NCBI GenBank assembly: GCA_020621985.1
Contig: JAHRYS010000002.1
Location: 305,730 to 369,729 of the forward strand
Direction: 5' to 3'
From: Candidatus Ferrigenium altingense
Lineage (GTDB): Bacteria > Pseudomonadota > Gammaproteobacteria > Burkholderiales > Gallionellaceae
Length of the DNA: 64,000 nucleotides
This document shows, in pieces, positions 34,073-43,504 of the stretch (positions are counted from its first letter, which is position 1; each line of letters begins with the position of its first letter). Position numbers and translations under genes: made by a program. The notes under the pieces were generated by a model. It made no database searches, was not told where the DNA came from, and worked only from the letters and a program-made list of their open reading frames with translations.

Positions 34073-35458
34073 ATGAAGAAATTGTTAGCACTCTTTGCAT
34101 TGATGGCTGTGCTATGCGGCTCGTCCGCAACGGCATTTGCCGAGCAGGCTGTCATTGCGGCAGCGCCTGTGCCCAACAAGGGCGACACCGCCTGGATGCT
34201 GATCGCAACCATTCTCGTCATCCTCATGTCGCTGCCCGGCCTGGCGTTGTTCTACGGCGGCCTGGTGCGCGTCAAGAACATGCTGTCGGTGCTAGCGCAA
34301 GTGTTCGCGATCTTCTGCCTGATCTCGATCCTGTGGGTGGTTTACGGCTACAGCCTGGCGTTCACGGCGGGCGGCGGCATGAACGATTTCATCGGCGGAT
34401 TTTCCAAGGCGTTCCTCGCCGGGGTCAATACCGATGCAGTGGTGGAAACCTTCAGCAAGGGCGTAGTGATCCCCGAGATGCTATTCATGGTGTTCCAGCT
34501 CACCTTCGCGGCGATCACCGTGGCATTGACCGTGGGCGGCTTTGCCGAGCGCATCAAGTTCTCCGCGCTGCTGGTGTTCGCCGCGCTGTGGTTCACCTTC
34601 TCCTACCTGCCGATGGCGCATATGGTGTGGTTCTGGGGCGGCCCATCTGCGTATGGTGACGCGGCCGGCTTCATCTTCGGCAAGGGTGCACTGGACTTCG
34701 CGGGCGGCACGGTCGTGCATATCAACGCCGCGATGGCTGCATTGATGGGTGCCATCGTGCTGGGCAAGCGCATCGGCTACGGCAGGGAAGCCATGGCGCC
34801 GCACAGCCTAACCATGACCATGATCGGTGCATCGCTGCTGTGGGTGGGCTGGTTCGGTTTCAACGCCGGTTCCAACCTCGAAGCCACCGGCACTGCAGTG
34901 CTGGCGATGGTGAATACCGTGGTCGCAACGGCCGCCGCCGCGTTCTCATGGATGCTTGCGGAATGGCTGCTGAAGGGCAAACCGAGCATGCTGGGGCTGG
35001 CTTCCGGCGCGGTTGCGGGCCTGGTTGCGGTCACCCCGGCATGCGGCTTCATCGGCCCGATGGGCGCGATCGTGCTCGGCCTGATGGCGGGTGTGGTGTG
35101 CTTCTGGGGTGTCACCGGCCTGAAGAAACTGCTCGGTATTGACGACTCGCTGGACGTGTTCGGCATCCACGGTGTCGGCGGCATCCTGGGCGCGTTGGGC
35201 ACCGGCGTGCTGGCGGCGCCCAGCCTCGGCGGCACCGGCGTGTATGACTACGCCGCGGGCAAAGTGGCGGAGTACTCCATCATCGGCCAGGTGACCAGTC
35301 AAGCATGGGGCGTAGGTGTGACGATCCTGTGGTCGGGCATCGTCAGCTTCGTGCTGTTCAAGCTGATCGATCTGGTGATGGGTTTGCGTGTGCCGGAAGA
35401 AGCGGAGCGCGAAGGCCTGGACACCACCTCTCACGGTGAACGGGCATACAGCTTGTGA
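34073..35458 (+). CDS. amtB: Ammonium transporter AmtB
   Basis: AmtB is a trimeric inner-membrane channel for ammonium. The 461-residue precursor has a signal peptide (MKKLLALFALMAVLCGSSATAFA) and 11 helices. The twin pore histidines lie in SYLPMAHMVWFWGG and FGIHGVGGILGALG, and the conserved stretches MIGASLLWVGWFGFNAGS and LFYGGLVRVKN are present. The cytosolic tail binds GlnK, encoded just upstream. AAGGAG precedes the start. A palindromic repeat lies between its stop and nirB. Confidence 0.96.
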   Translation: MKKLLALFALMAVLCGSSATAFAEQAVIAAAPVPNKGDTAWMLIATILVILMSLPGLALFYGGLVRVKNMLSVLAQVFAIFCLISILWVVYGYSLAFTAGGGMNDFIGGFSKAFLAGVNTDAVVETFSKGVVIPEMLFMVFQLTFAAITVALTVGGFAERIKFSALLVFAALWFTFSYLPMAHMVWFWGGPSAYGDAAGFIFGKGALDFAGGTVVHINAAMAALMGAIVLGKRIGYGREAMAPHSLTMTMIGASLLWVGWFGFNAGSNLEATGTAVLAMVNTVVATAAAAFSWMLAEWLLKGKPSMLGLASGAVAGLVAVTPACGFIGPMGAIVLGLMAGVVCFWGVTGLKKLLGIDDSLDVFGIHGVGGILGALGTGVLAAPSLGGTGVYDYAAGKVAEYSIIGQVTSQAWGVGVTILWSGIVSFVLFKLIDLVMGLRVPEEAEREGLDTTSHGERAYSL

Positions 35459-35463
35459 ATGCC

Positions 35464-35542
35464 GTAGGGGCGCAATTTATTGCGCCCTTCTTCTGATTTC
35501 TGATGTGTGAATAGATCAGGGCGCGATAAATCGCGCCCCTAC
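35464..35542. repeat. Palindromic intergenic repeat, family B, copy 1
   Basis: Hairpin GTAGGGGCGCAATTTATTGCGCCC, a 31-base spacer, then hairpin GGGCGCGATAAATCGCGCCCCTAC; the outer ends are complementary. The same unit occurs near 44.1 kb and 62.6 kb. Here it ends only seven bases before the nirB ATG, leaving no room for a normal ribosome-binding site. Confidence 0.85.
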
Positions 35543-35549
35543 AAATAAT

Positions 35550-37988
35550 ATGACAACTAGAAAGAAGACAAGGCTGGTAGTCATCGGCAACGGCATGGCC
35601 GGGATGCGCACACTGGAAGAGTTGCTCAAGCTCGCCCCGGATATGTACGACATCACCGTGTTTGGTGCAGAACCACACGGCAACTACAACCGCATCCTGC
35701 TGTCGCCGGTGCTCGCCGGTGAAATGACGATCAAGGACATCATGCTCAACGATGTCGATTGGTACGCGCAAAACGGCATAACCCTGCATCTGAACAAGAA
35801 GGTGACGCAGATCGACCGCGTGCGGCGCAAAGTGATCGCGGGCGACGGCACCGAAGCCGATTATGACCGCCTGCTACTCGCCACCGGTTCCAACCCGTTC
35901 ATGCTGCCGGTACCGGGCAAGGATTTGCCCGGTGTAGTTTCCTACCGCGACATCAAGGATACCGACGAGATGATCGAAGCCGCATCGCGCTACCGCCACG
36001 CGGTGGTGATCGGCGGCGGGCTGCTCGGCTTGGAAGCGGCGAACGGCCTCAGGCTGCGCGGCATGGACGTGACCGTGGTGCATCTGATGCCGTGGCTGAT
36101 GGAGCGCCAGCTCGACCGCACCGCCGCCGGCCTGTTGCAGCAATCGCTGGAAGCCAAAGGACTCAAATTTCTGCTGGAAAAGCAGACCGCGGAACTGATC
36201 GCCGGAGAATCAGGGCGTGTCTGTGCGATCAAGTTTAAAGACGGTGAAACACTGTCCGCCGACCTGGTGGTGATGGCAGTTGGCATCCGCCCCAACACCG
36301 AACTGGCCGAAACCGCCAGCCTGTATTGCAACCGCGGCGTGGTGGTGAACGACACCATGCAGACTTACGACCCGCGCATCTACGCGGTGGGCGAATGTGT
36401 GTCGCATCGCGGCATCGCTTACGGGCTGGTGGCACCGCTGTTCGAGCAAGCCAAGGTGTGCGCCAATCATCTGGCGCAGCTCGGCATCAGCCGCTATACC
36501 GGTTCGGTGACTTCGACCAAGCTCAAAGTGACCGGCATCGACCTGTTTTCTGCGGGCGACTTTATTGGCGGCGAGGGCACGGAGGAAATCGTGTTGAGCG
36601 ATCCGTCCGGCGGCGTGTACAAAAAACTGGTGGTCAAGGACGACAAAATTGTCGGCGGCGTGCTGTATGGTGATACCGCAGAAGGGTCATGGTATTTCCA
36701 GTTATTGCGCGATGGCCAGAACATCCGCGAGTTGCGTGGCCGCCTGATGTCGGGCCAGAGTCATCTCGGCAACAGCGGGCATCAAGGCCAGAACAATGCG
36801 GCGTCCATGCCGGACGAAATGGAAGTGTGCGGCTGCAACGGCGTGTGCAAAGGCACCATCGTCAAGGCGATCAAGGAAAAAGGCCTGTTCACCCTGGAAG
36901 AAGTGCGCAAGCACACCAAGGCTTCGTCCTCCTGCGGTTCATGCACCGGGCTGGTGGAGCAGATCCTCGCCTCAACCATAGGCGGCGCCTACCAGCCTGT
37001 GGATGCCAGCAGAAAACCCCTGTGCGGTTGCACCGATTACACCCACGAAGAGATACGCAAGGCGATTGTTGAGCGCAAGTTGAAATCGATTCCAGAAGCG
37101 ATGGGGTTTTTTGAGTGGCGTAACGTGAACGGCTGCGCTTCCTGCCGTCCGGCGCTCAATTATTATTTGTTGTGCGCCTGGCCGCATGACTACCAAGATG
37201 ACCCGCAGTCGCGCTTCATCAATGAGCGCGCCCACGCCAATATCCAGAAGGACGGCAGCTATTCGGTCATACCGCGCATCTACGGCGGGGTGACCACGCC
37301 CGAGCAACTAAAGCGCATCGCCGAAGTGGCAGAGAAATATGCCGTGCCGACGGTGAAGCTCACCGGCGGACAACGTATCGACTTGCTCGGCGTGAAGAAG
37401 GAAGATTTGCCGAAAGTCTGGGCCGACCTCGACATGCCTTCCGGCTTTGCTTACGGCAAGTCGATTCGTACAGTTAAAACTTGTGTCGGCTCGGAGTGGT
37501 GCCGTTTTGGTGTACAGGATTCGACCAATTTGGGCATCGCCCTGGAGAAGGCGCTCGACCGCATGTGGGCGCCGCACAAGGTCAAGCTCGCCGTGTCCGG
37601 TTGTCCGCGCAACTGCGCCGAGGCCACCATCAAGGATGTCGGAATTGTCGGCGTCGATTCGGGCTGGGAAATCTACGTTGCCGGCAATGGCGGCATCAAG
37701 GCGGAAGTGTCGCTGTTTCTCGTCAAGGTGAAAAGTGCAGAGGAGGTGATGGAATATGCAAGCGCCTTTATCCAGCTCTACCGCGAGGAGGCGCGTTACC
37801 TCGACCGCACCGTGCACTGGGTGCAGCGCGTCGGCATGGACTATGTGAAGAAGCGCATCGTGGCAGATGCCGCAGGGCGCAAGGCGCTCCATGAGCGGCT
37901 TGCGGACGCGCTGCGCGATGAAAAAGACCCCTGGCAGGAACGCGTGCGCGGCGTGGAAGCTCAGGAGTTTGTGCCGATCAGGTTATAG
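35550..37988 (+). CDS. nirB: Assimilatory nitrite reductase [NAD(P)H], large subunit
   Basis: NirB reduces nitrite to ammonium with six electrons from NAD(P)H, in the cytosol. Domains in order are: a FAD- and NAD-binding pyridine nucleotide reductase (VVIGNGMAGMRTLEELL, HAVVIGGGLLGLEAANGL); a BFD-like [2Fe-2S] domain with CGCNGVC and CGSCTG; a second Cys-rich motif region; and the sirohaem/4Fe-4S reductase with CVGSEWCRFG and CPRNCAEA. At 812 residues it is full length. No Shine-Dalgarno is visible because a palindromic repeat abuts the start. nirD follows after 21 bases. Confidence 0.95.
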   Translation: MTTRKKTRLVVIGNGMAGMRTLEELLKLAPDMYDITVFGAEPHGNYNRILLSPVLAGEMTIKDIMLNDVDWYAQNGITLHLNKKVTQIDRVRRKVIAGDGTEADYDRLLLATGSNPFMLPVPGKDLPGVVSYRDIKDTDEMIEAASRYRHAVVIGGGLLGLEAANGLRLRGMDVTVVHLMPWLMERQLDRTAAGLLQQSLEAKGLKFLLEKQTAELIAGESGRVCAIKFKDGETLSADLVVMAVGIRPNTELAETASLYCNRGVVVNDTMQTYDPRIYAVGECVSHRGIAYGLVAPLFEQAKVCANHLAQLGISRYTGSVTSTKLKVTGIDLFSAGDFIGGEGTEEIVLSDPSGGVYKKLVVKDDKIVGGVLYGDTAEGSWYFQLLRDGQNIRELRGRLMSGQSHLGNSGHQGQNNAASMPDEMEVCGCNGVCKGTIVKAIKEKGLFTLEEVRKHTKASSSCGSCTGLVEQILASTIGGAYQPVDASRKPLCGCTDYTHEEIRKAIVERKLKSIPEAMGFFEWRNVNGCASCRPALNYYLLCAWPHDYQDDPQSRFINERAHANIQKDGSYSVIPRIYGGVTTPEQLKRIAEVAEKYAVPTVKLTGGQRIDLLGVKKEDLPKVWADLDMPSGFAYGKSIRTVKTCVGSEWCRFGVQDSTNLGIALEKALDRMWAPHKVKLAVSGCPRNCAEATIKDVGIVGVDSGWEIYVAGNGGIKAEVSLFLVKVKSAEEVMEYASAFIQLYREEARYLDRTVHWVQRVGMDYVKKRIVADAAGRKALHERLADALRDEKDPWQERVRGVEAQEFVPIRL

Positions 37989-38009
37989 TCTTAAAAACAG
38001 GAGATGGCC

Positions 38010-38321
38010 ATGAGTGAATGGATGAGGGTATGCCCGCTGGAAGAAATTCCCCGGCTGGGTTCGCGGGTGGTGCAAACCGGGAAGGGTGACATCGCCGTGT
38101 TCCGCAATGGCCTGGACGAGGTTTTTGCGCTGAGAGACCAATGCCCGCACAAGGGCGGGCCGCTATCGCAGGGCATCGTGTTTGACCGCAAGGTGACCTG
38201 CCCGCTGCATAGCTTGACGGTGCAGCTCGACAGCGGGGAGGCGGTTGCGCCAGACGAGGGATGCACGCAACGCTACCGGGCACGCGTGGACAAGGGCGAG
38301 GTGTATCTCAATATCTCTTGA
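38010..38321 (+). CDS. nirD: Nitrite reductase small subunit (Rieske-type NirD)
   Basis: NirD is the small Rieske-fold subunit of cytosolic NADH nitrite reductase. The 103 residues contain CPHKGGPLSQG and CPLHS, the full CxH..CxxH set for a [2Fe-2S] cluster; some enteric NirD proteins have lost these ligands. The second ATG (MSEWMRVCPL) has AGGAG six bases upstream and is preferred to the first, which directly abuts that site. It follows nirB in the nitrogen operon. Confidence 0.92.
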   Translation: MSEWMRVCPLEEIPRLGSRVVQTGKGDIAVFRNGLDEVFALRDQCPHKGGPLSQGIVFDRKVTCPLHSLTVQLDSGEAVAPDEGCTQRYRARVDKGEVYLNIS

Positions 38322-38335
38322 TACCAGGAGTGTTG

Positions 38336-38803
38336 ATGGAAATTGAAATTTCGCAAGCGGAGTATAGAGACCTCGATCAACTGGCTGATCTGCTCGCCGA
38401 ACTGTTCACGCTGGAAAACGATTTCTGCCCGGATCGCGAAAAACAGTTGCACGGGTTGCGCCTGATTCTGGATAACCCGGCACTGGGCAGGCTCTTCGTG
38501 TTGCGCGATCAGGACAGGGTGGCGGGTATGGCGAACCTGCTGATCACCGTCAGTACGGCGGAAGGTTGCCGGGTGGCGGTATTGGAAGACGTGATAATCG
38601 GTAACGAGTATCGGGGCAAAGGACTGGGGCGGCGGCTGGTTGAGCATGTCCTCGCTTGGGCAAAGACTGATGGGATGACGCGCATTACCTTGCTGGCAGA
38701 TCGGGATAATAAAACCGCGCTGGGCTTTTACCGGAAGCTGGGCTTTGAGTATTCGCAGATGGTGGTGCTGCGCAGGCGGCTTATTTCTCTCTCAAGTTTG
38801 TAG
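38336..38803 (+). CDS. GNAT-family N-acetyltransferase
   Basis: This is an acetyl-CoA-dependent acetyltransferase of unknown substrate. The 155-residue protein has the GNAT core: VAVLEDVIIGNEYRGKGLGRRLVEHVL includes the pyrophosphate-binding R/QxxGxG/A motif, and the C-terminal NKTALGFYRKLGFEYSQ is motif B. The start is the ATG behind CCAGGAG; the track start lies inside nirD. It is 14 bases after nirD and could be read with the nitrogen operon, but no link to nitrite use is evident. Confidence 0.88.
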   Translation: MEIEISQAEYRDLDQLADLLAELFTLENDFCPDREKQLHGLRLILDNPALGRLFVLRDQDRVAGMANLLITVSTAEGCRVAVLEDVIIGNEYRGKGLGRRLVEHVLAWAKTDGMTRITLLADRDNKTALGFYRKLGFEYSQMVVLRRRLISLSSL

Positions 38804-38825
38804 GTCGAGTTAGCGCAGCGTAAGC

Positions 38826-39692
38826 CTAGCGGAACACGATCGTTTTGTTGCCGCAGATTAGCACGCGGTCTTCGACATGGTAGCGCAGGCCGCGCGCCAG
38901 CACGGCTTTCTCGATGTCCTTGCCGTAGCGCACCATGTCTTCCACGGTGTCGCCGTGGTCGATGCGCATGGTGTCCTGCTCGATGATCGGGCCGGCATCC
39001 AGTTCGTCGGAAACATAATGGCAGGTCGCGCCGATCAGCTTCACGCCGCGATGGTAGGCCTGATGGTAGGGTTTGGCGCCGGCGAAGGAAGGCAAGAAGC
39101 TGTGATGGATGTTGATGAGGCGCCCGGCGTAACGGGTGCATAGATCCGGCGGCACGATCTGCATGAAGCGCGCCAGCACCATCACATCGCCGCGCGACGC
39201 ATCGAACTGCCGCGCGATTTCCGCAAAGGCGGCTGTCTTGGACTGTTCATTATTATTTGGCATGGCAACGCAGTGAAACGGGATGCCATGCCATTCGACA
39301 AAACTGCGCAGGTCTTCATGGTTGGAGATCACGCAGGGAATCTCCACTTCCAGTTCGCCGCTGCGCCAGCGGTGCAGCAGGTCGTTGAGGCAGTGATCCT
39401 GTTTGCTGACCAGCAACACCACGCGCTTCTTCACGGCGGAGTCGCTGACCTGCCAGCTCATGCGGAATTGTTCCGCCAGCGGGGCGAAGCGCGCGCGCAA
39501 TTCCGCCGCATCGAACGGCAGCGAGTTGGCGCGGATTTCCTGGCGCATGAAGAAGCGCTGCGTTTCCTGATCGGTGTGGTAACTGGCCTCGACGATGAAG
39601 CCGCCATGTTGCGCGACGAAGCCGCTCACCGCCGCGACGATGCCGACCCGGTCCGGGCAGGAGAGCGTCAGCGTGTAGCGGTGTTCGTTCAT
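38826..39692 (-). CDS. purU: Formyltetrahydrofolate deformylase
   Basis: PurU hydrolyses 10-formyl-tetrahydrofolate to formate and tetrahydrofolate, balancing one-carbon pools and supplying formate for purine synthesis. The 288 residues consist of an N-terminal ACT domain (YTLTLSCPDRVGIVAAVSGFVAQHGGFI) and a C-terminal formyltransferase-fold domain with INIHHSFLPSFAGAKPYHQAY and DELDAGPIIEQD, containing the catalytic Asn-His-Asp set. It stands alone, convergent with the GNAT gene. A palindromic repeat lies behind its start. Confidence 0.96.
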   Translation of the reverse strand: MNEHRYTLTLSCPDRVGIVAAVSGFVAQHGGFIVEASYHTDQETQRFFMRQEIRANSLPFDAAELRARFAPLAEQFRMSWQVSDSAVKKRVVLLVSKQDHCLNDLLHRWRSGELEVEIPCVISNHEDLRSFVEWHGIPFHCVAMPNNNEQSKTAAFAEIARQFDASRGDVMVLARFMQIVPPDLCTRYAGRLINIHHSFLPSFAGAKPYHQAYHRGVKLIGATCHYVSDELDAGPIIEQDTMRIDHGDTVEDMVRYGKDIEKAVLARGLRYHVEDRVLICGNKTIVFR

Positions 39693-39718
39693 GTCGGTTC
39701 CTTAACTTTGATAAGAGT

Positions 39719-39824
39719 CGTTCGCCCTGAGCCCTTCGATAAACTCAGGAGAGCCTTGTCGAAGGGCAAAGTTCATGCACAACGACTTGTTTAGCGCAGG
39801 CTTCGACAGGCTCAGCCCGAACGG
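39719..39824. repeat. Palindromic intergenic repeat, family C, copy 2
   Basis: CGTTCGCCCTGAGCCCTTCGATAAACTCAGGA and the opposite end CTTCGACAGGCTCAGCCCGAACG are near-complementary. The unit is the same kind as the one inside the RluA-type gene. It occupies the gap between purU and the ABC-F gene. Confidence 0.8.
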
Positions 39825-39836
39825 ATATTGAAAATT

Positions 39837-41435
39837 CTATAAAGCCATCCCCTGGTCGCGCAGATACTCTTCATACGTGCCGTGGTAATCGGAGATTCCC
39901 TTGGCAGTGATTTCGATGATGCGCGTGGCCAGTGACGACACGAATTCACGGTCATGGCTGACGAACAGCAGCGTGCCCTTGAATTCCAGCAGCGCGGTGT
40001 TGAGCGACTCGATGGATTCCATGTCCATGTGGTTGGTCGGCTCGTCCATCAGCAGCACATTGTTCCGTTGCAGCATCAGTTTGCCGAACAGCATGCGTCC
40101 CTTTTCACCGCCGGACAGCACTTTCACGCGCTTCTTGGCATCGTCACCGGAGAACAGCAAACGGCCCAGTGTGGCGCGCACCGCCTGGTCGTCATCGTTA
40201 GGGCCGCGCCAATAGGTCATCCAGTCGGTCATGATTTTGTCTTCGGCAAAATCGGTGGTGTGATCCTGCGCGTAGTAGCCGATCTTGGCCTTGTCCGTCC
40301 ATTTGATGCTGCCGGTGTCGGGTTGCAGATCGCCCGCCAGGCAGCGCAGCAGCGTGGTCTTGCCGATACCGTTCGGGCCGATGATGGCGACTTTCTCGCC
40401 AGCATCGATGCGGAAATTCACATTGGAGAACAGCACCCGGTCGAAGCCCTTCGACACATGCTGCAACTCCACCGCGACGCGATGCAGTTTTTCGCGCTCG
40501 TCGTATTCAAAGCGGATGAACGGATACTGGCGGCTGGACGGTTTGATGTCCTCGATCTTGATCTTGTCGATCTGGCGCGCACGCGAGGTGGCCTGCTTGG
40601 CCTTGGACGCATTCGCCGAGAAGCGCGCCACGAAGGCTTTCAGTTCGGCGACTTTCTCCTTGGCCTTGGTGTTGTCCGCCGATTGCTGCTCGCGCGCCTG
40701 CGTGGCGGCCAGCATATATTCGTCGTAAGTGCCGGGGTAAGTGGTGATCTTGCCGTAGTCCAGATCGGACATGTGGGTGCACACGCTGTTCAGGAAGTGG
40801 CGGTCGTGCGAGATGATCACCATCGTACAGGTACGCGCGTTCAGGATATTTTCCAGCCAGCGGATGGTATTGATGTCGAGGTTGTTGGTCGGCTCGTCCA
40901 GCAGCAGGATGTCCGGGTTGGAGAACAACGCCTGCGCCAGCAGCACGCGCAACTTGAAACCGGGTGCGACCGCGCTCATCGGGCCCTGATGCAGTTCGAT
41001 CGCAATACCCAGACCCAGCAACAGCTCGCCGGCGCGGGGTTCGGCGGTGTAACCGTCATATTCGGCGAACTCGGCTTCCAGATCGGCGGCACGCATGTAG
41101 TCTTCTTCCGAGGCATCGGGATTGGCGTAGATCGCATCGCGTTCCGACATCGCCGCCCACATTTCGGCGTGGCCCATCATCACCACATCCAGCACACGAT
41201 TGTCTTCATAGGCGAACTGATCCTGGCGCAGCTTGCCGAGGCGCTCGTTCTTGTCGATCATCACCGTGCCGCCGGTTTGCTCCAGATCGCCGCCGAGGAT
41301 TTTCATGAAAGTGGACTTGCCGCAACCGTTTGCGCCGATCAAGCCGTAGCGGTTGCCGTCGCCGAATTTTACGGAAACGTTTTCAAACAAGGGCTTAGCC
41401 CCGAATTGCATGGTGATATTTGCGGTGGAAAGCAT
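39837..41435 (-). CDS. ybiT: ABC-F family ATPase, YbiT-like
   Basis: ABC-F proteins have two ATPase domains and no membrane part; they act on the ribosome to rescue or regulate stalled translation. The 532 residues have Walker A motifs GANGCGKST and GPNGIGKTT, Walker B motifs [11 protein letters not shown] and [11 protein letters not shown], a degenerate first signature ([15 protein letters not shown]) and the second signature [12 protein letters not shown]. An inter-domain linker rich in Lys and Glu lies between. Size and linker fit YbiT rather than EttA or Uup. The 529-codon plus-strand ORF is a shadow. Confidence 0.9.
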   Translation of the reverse strand: MLSTANITMQFGAKPLFENVSVKFGDGNRYGLIGANGCGKSTFMKILGGDLEQTGGTVMIDKNERLGKLRQDQFAYEDNRVLDVVMMGHAEMWAAMSERDAIYANPDASEEDYMRAADLEAEFAEYDGYTAEPRAGELLLGLGIAIELHQGPMSAVAPGFKLRVLLAQALFSNPDILLLDEPTNNLDINTIRWLENILNARTCTMVIISHDRHFLNSVCTHMSDLDYGKITTYPGTYDEYMLAATQAREQQSADNTKAKEKVAELKAFVARFSANASKAKQATSRARQIDKIKIEDIKPSSRQYPFIRFEYDEREKLHRVAVELQHVSKGFDRVLFSNVNFRIDAGEKVAIIGPNGIGKTTLLRCLAGDLQPDTGSIKWTDKAKIGYYAQDHTTDFAEDKIMTDWMTYWRGPNDDDQAVRATLGRLLFSGDDAKKRVKVLSGGEKGRMLFGKLMLQRNNVLLMDEPTNHMDMESIESLNTALLEFKGTLLFVSHDREFVSSLATRIIEITAKGISDYHGTYEEYLRDQGMAL

Positions 41436-41596
41436 GGAAAACTCGACTTCGGAAAATTTTGGAGCGCGATTTTAACACCGCGCGTACCGCACACCGAATT
41501 TAAACGCGGGTGCAGGTATCCGGACATCGGGACTGCCGGCTGAAAAGCGCGGATTCATTGCCGCTATAACACTTTTAGAGGCATGGGAATCCGGCC

Positions 41597-41625
41597 TTGA
41601 TGCTCATGCGCGAGTTGCGTATAGT
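41597..41625 (+). promoter_or_regulatory. Candidate sigma-70 promoter for the DUF971 gene
   Basis: TTGATG and TATAGT are separated by exactly 17 bases in the 363-base gap between the divergent ABC-F and DUF971 genes. It would give a leader of about 165 bases. The rest of the gap shows no gene; the 75-codon ORF there has no family resemblance. Confidence 0.5.
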
Positions 41626-41798
41626 GCCTCGCCTGTGTTTTTTTGCCCGGTTGTTCAAGCCATCGCAGTATCATCGCGACCTAACTCTTTTTTTACCGCA
41701 AAAATTGCATTTTCAGGTTGATCGGCGCCTGTTGCCAGGGTGCGGTTTTCATTACCAGCGGCGAAGGCGCCGCTATATCAAGGAGCAAATCTGGAATC

Positions 41799-42221
41799 AT
41801 GTCAGCACACCCCACGGAAATTAAGTTACATCAACAATCCCGCTTGCTCGAAATCGCGTTTGACGACGATGCCTGTTACCAGCTGCCGTATGAGTTTTTG
41901 CGGGTGTCTTCACCCTCGGCCGAGGTGAGGGGGCATGGCGTCGGCCAGGAGACATTGCAGGTCGGCAAGAAAAACGTGGACATACTCGAAGTCCTTCCGG
42001 TCGGCAATTATGCGATGAAGATCGTCTATGATGATGGGCACGACTCCGGCCTTTATACTTGGGATTATCTTTACAACCTGGGCAAACATCAGGCCGAGCT
42101 GTGGCAAGATTATCTGGAGAAGCTGGAAGCCGCAGGCGGAAGCCGTGAGCATGGCAGCGAGCCCGAAGTAAAGGCAGGCGGTTGCGGAAGCGGAAGCGGC
42201 GGCGGTTGCGGGCACCACTGA
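41799..42221 (+). CDS. DUF971-domain protein with Gly/Cys/His-rich tail
   Basis: The DUF971 (GBBH-like) domain spans about residues 5-105 (TEIKLHQQSRLLEIAFDDDACYQLPYEFLRVSSPSAEVRGHG, then GLYTWDYLYNLGKHQ). It is a zinc-associated fold also found at the N-terminus of some Fe-S and hydroxylase proteins; the bacterial function is not settled. The last residues, KAGGCGSGSGGGCGHH, could bind a metal. The ATG giving MSAHPTEIKL is chosen; the longer track frame has no support. The next gene is apbC, an iron-sulfur carrier, so a role in Fe-S or metal handling is possible. Confidence 0.85.
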   Translation: MSAHPTEIKLHQQSRLLEIAFDDDACYQLPYEFLRVSSPSAEVRGHGVGQETLQVGKKNVDILEVLPVGNYAMKIVYDDGHDSGLYTWDYLYNLGKHQAELWQDYLEKLEAAGGSREHGSEPEVKAGGCGSGSGGGCGHH

Positions 42222-42355
42222 GCGGCTTGCCGGTCAACTTCGCAGCGCTTCAATTCTTCAAGCCCGTCAGGCCAGCCATTGAGTTAAAATGCCCAAGTGG
42301 ATTGTCTAGCCAGCTTAATCCAAACTTTGTTTTTATATGATTTCAGGAGTGAATA

Positions 42356-43447
42356 ATGAGTTTTAGCGAAGCCGATGTGCAAGGCGCATTGAAGAATTTG
42401 ATCGACCCGAACACCAGGAAAGATTTTGCCAGCGGCAAAGTCCTGAAGAACGTCAAGATCGACGGCAACAACGTGTCGCTGGACATCGTGCTCGGCTACC
42501 CTGCAAAGAGTGTGTGGGACGAGATTCGCGCCATGATCGAAGCGCATCTCAAGGCGGCATTGCCGGGCAGCAGCGTCAGCGTCAATGTAACCAGCAAAGT
42601 GGTGCAGCACACGGTGCAGCATGGCGCGAAACTGGTCGATGGCGTGAGGAACATCATCGCGGTGGCGAGCGGCAAGGGCGGCGTGGGCAAGTCCACCACG
42701 GCGGTCAATATCGCGTTGGCCCTGGCGGCCGAAGGCGCGCGTGTCGGCATGCTGGATGCCGATATCTATGGGCCCTCGCAACCGACCATGCTGGGCATTT
42801 CCGGTCAGCCTGCTACGGACGGCGAACATTTCATGACGCCGATGAGCAACTATGGTTTGCAGGCGATGTCCATCGGCTTCCTCATCGCCAGCGATGATAC
42901 GCCGATGATCTGGCGCGGCCCGATGGTCACGCAGGCGCTGGATCAATTGCTGCGCCAGACGCGCTGGGATGACCTGGACTATTTGATCGTTGACTTGCCG
43001 CCCGGCACCGGCGATATCCAGCTTTCGCTGGCCCAGCAAGTGCCGCTCACCGGCGCGGTGATCGTGACCACCCCGCAGGACATCGCGCTGATGGATGCGC
43101 GCAAGGGGCTCAAGATGTTTGAGAAAGTCGGCGTCAAGATCGTCGGCATTGTGGAAAACATGAGCACGCATATCTGCTCGAAATGCGGGCATGAAGAGCA
43201 TATTTTCGGATCGGGCGGCGGCGAGAAGATGTGCGCCGATTACGACACCGAATTCCTCGGCAGCCTGCCGCTGGATATCCGCATTCGCGAACAGACCGAT
43301 TCCGGTAAACCGACGGTCGTATCCGATCCCGACGGCAACATCGCGAAGTCGTACAAACAGATCGCGCGCCGTATCGCGGTCAAGGTCGCGGAAATGGCGC
43401 AGAACCGCACCTCGGTATTCCCGAAAGTGGTGGTGCAAAATACCTGA
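42356..43447 (+). CDS. apbC: Iron-sulfur cluster carrier ATPase ApbC/Mrp
   Basis: ApbC is a P-loop ATPase that binds and transfers [4Fe-4S] clusters to apoproteins. The 363 residues carry an N-terminal MIP18-like domain (SEADVQGALKNLIDPNTRKDF), the deviant Walker A GKGGVGKSTTAVN, LDADIYGPSQP, and the cluster-binding pair in MSTHICSKCGHEEHIFG (CxxC). Length and order match the full-length bacterial type. AGGAGTGAATA precedes the ATG. A DUF971 gene lies upstream. Confidence 0.95.
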   Translation: MSFSEADVQGALKNLIDPNTRKDFASGKVLKNVKIDGNNVSLDIVLGYPAKSVWDEIRAMIEAHLKAALPGSSVSVNVTSKVVQHTVQHGAKLVDGVRNIIAVASGKGGVGKSTTAVNIALALAAEGARVGMLDADIYGPSQPTMLGISGQPATDGEHFMTPMSNYGLQAMSIGFLIASDDTPMIWRGPMVTQALDQLLRQTRWDDLDYLIVDLPPGTGDIQLSLAQQVPLTGAVIVTTPQDIALMDARKGLKMFEKVGVKIVGIVENMSTHICSKCGHEEHIFGSGGGEKMCADYDTEFLGSLPLDIRIREQTDSGKPTVVSDPDGNIAKSYKQIARRIAVKVAEMAQNRTSVFPKVVVQNT

Positions 43448-43504
43448 CAGGAAGGCCGCAGGCGGTGAACTGTAAACCGGACTGCGGCACTCGGCTCAAA
43501 CACT

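Noticed and set aside
39954-41543. 529-codon plus-strand ORF antisense to the YbiT-like gene
   Set aside because: It mirrors a clear ABC-F protein with two ATPase domains, and its translation has no domain character.
41597-41824. 75-codon ORF in the gap upstream of the DUF971 gene
   Set aside because: It starts in the candidate -35 box, overlaps the DUF971 start in another frame and resembles no protein.
42284-43438. 384-codon minus-strand ORF antisense to apbC
   Set aside because: The plus strand carries the Walker A and CxxC motifs of ApbC; the antisense product is His/Arg-rich low-complexity sequence.
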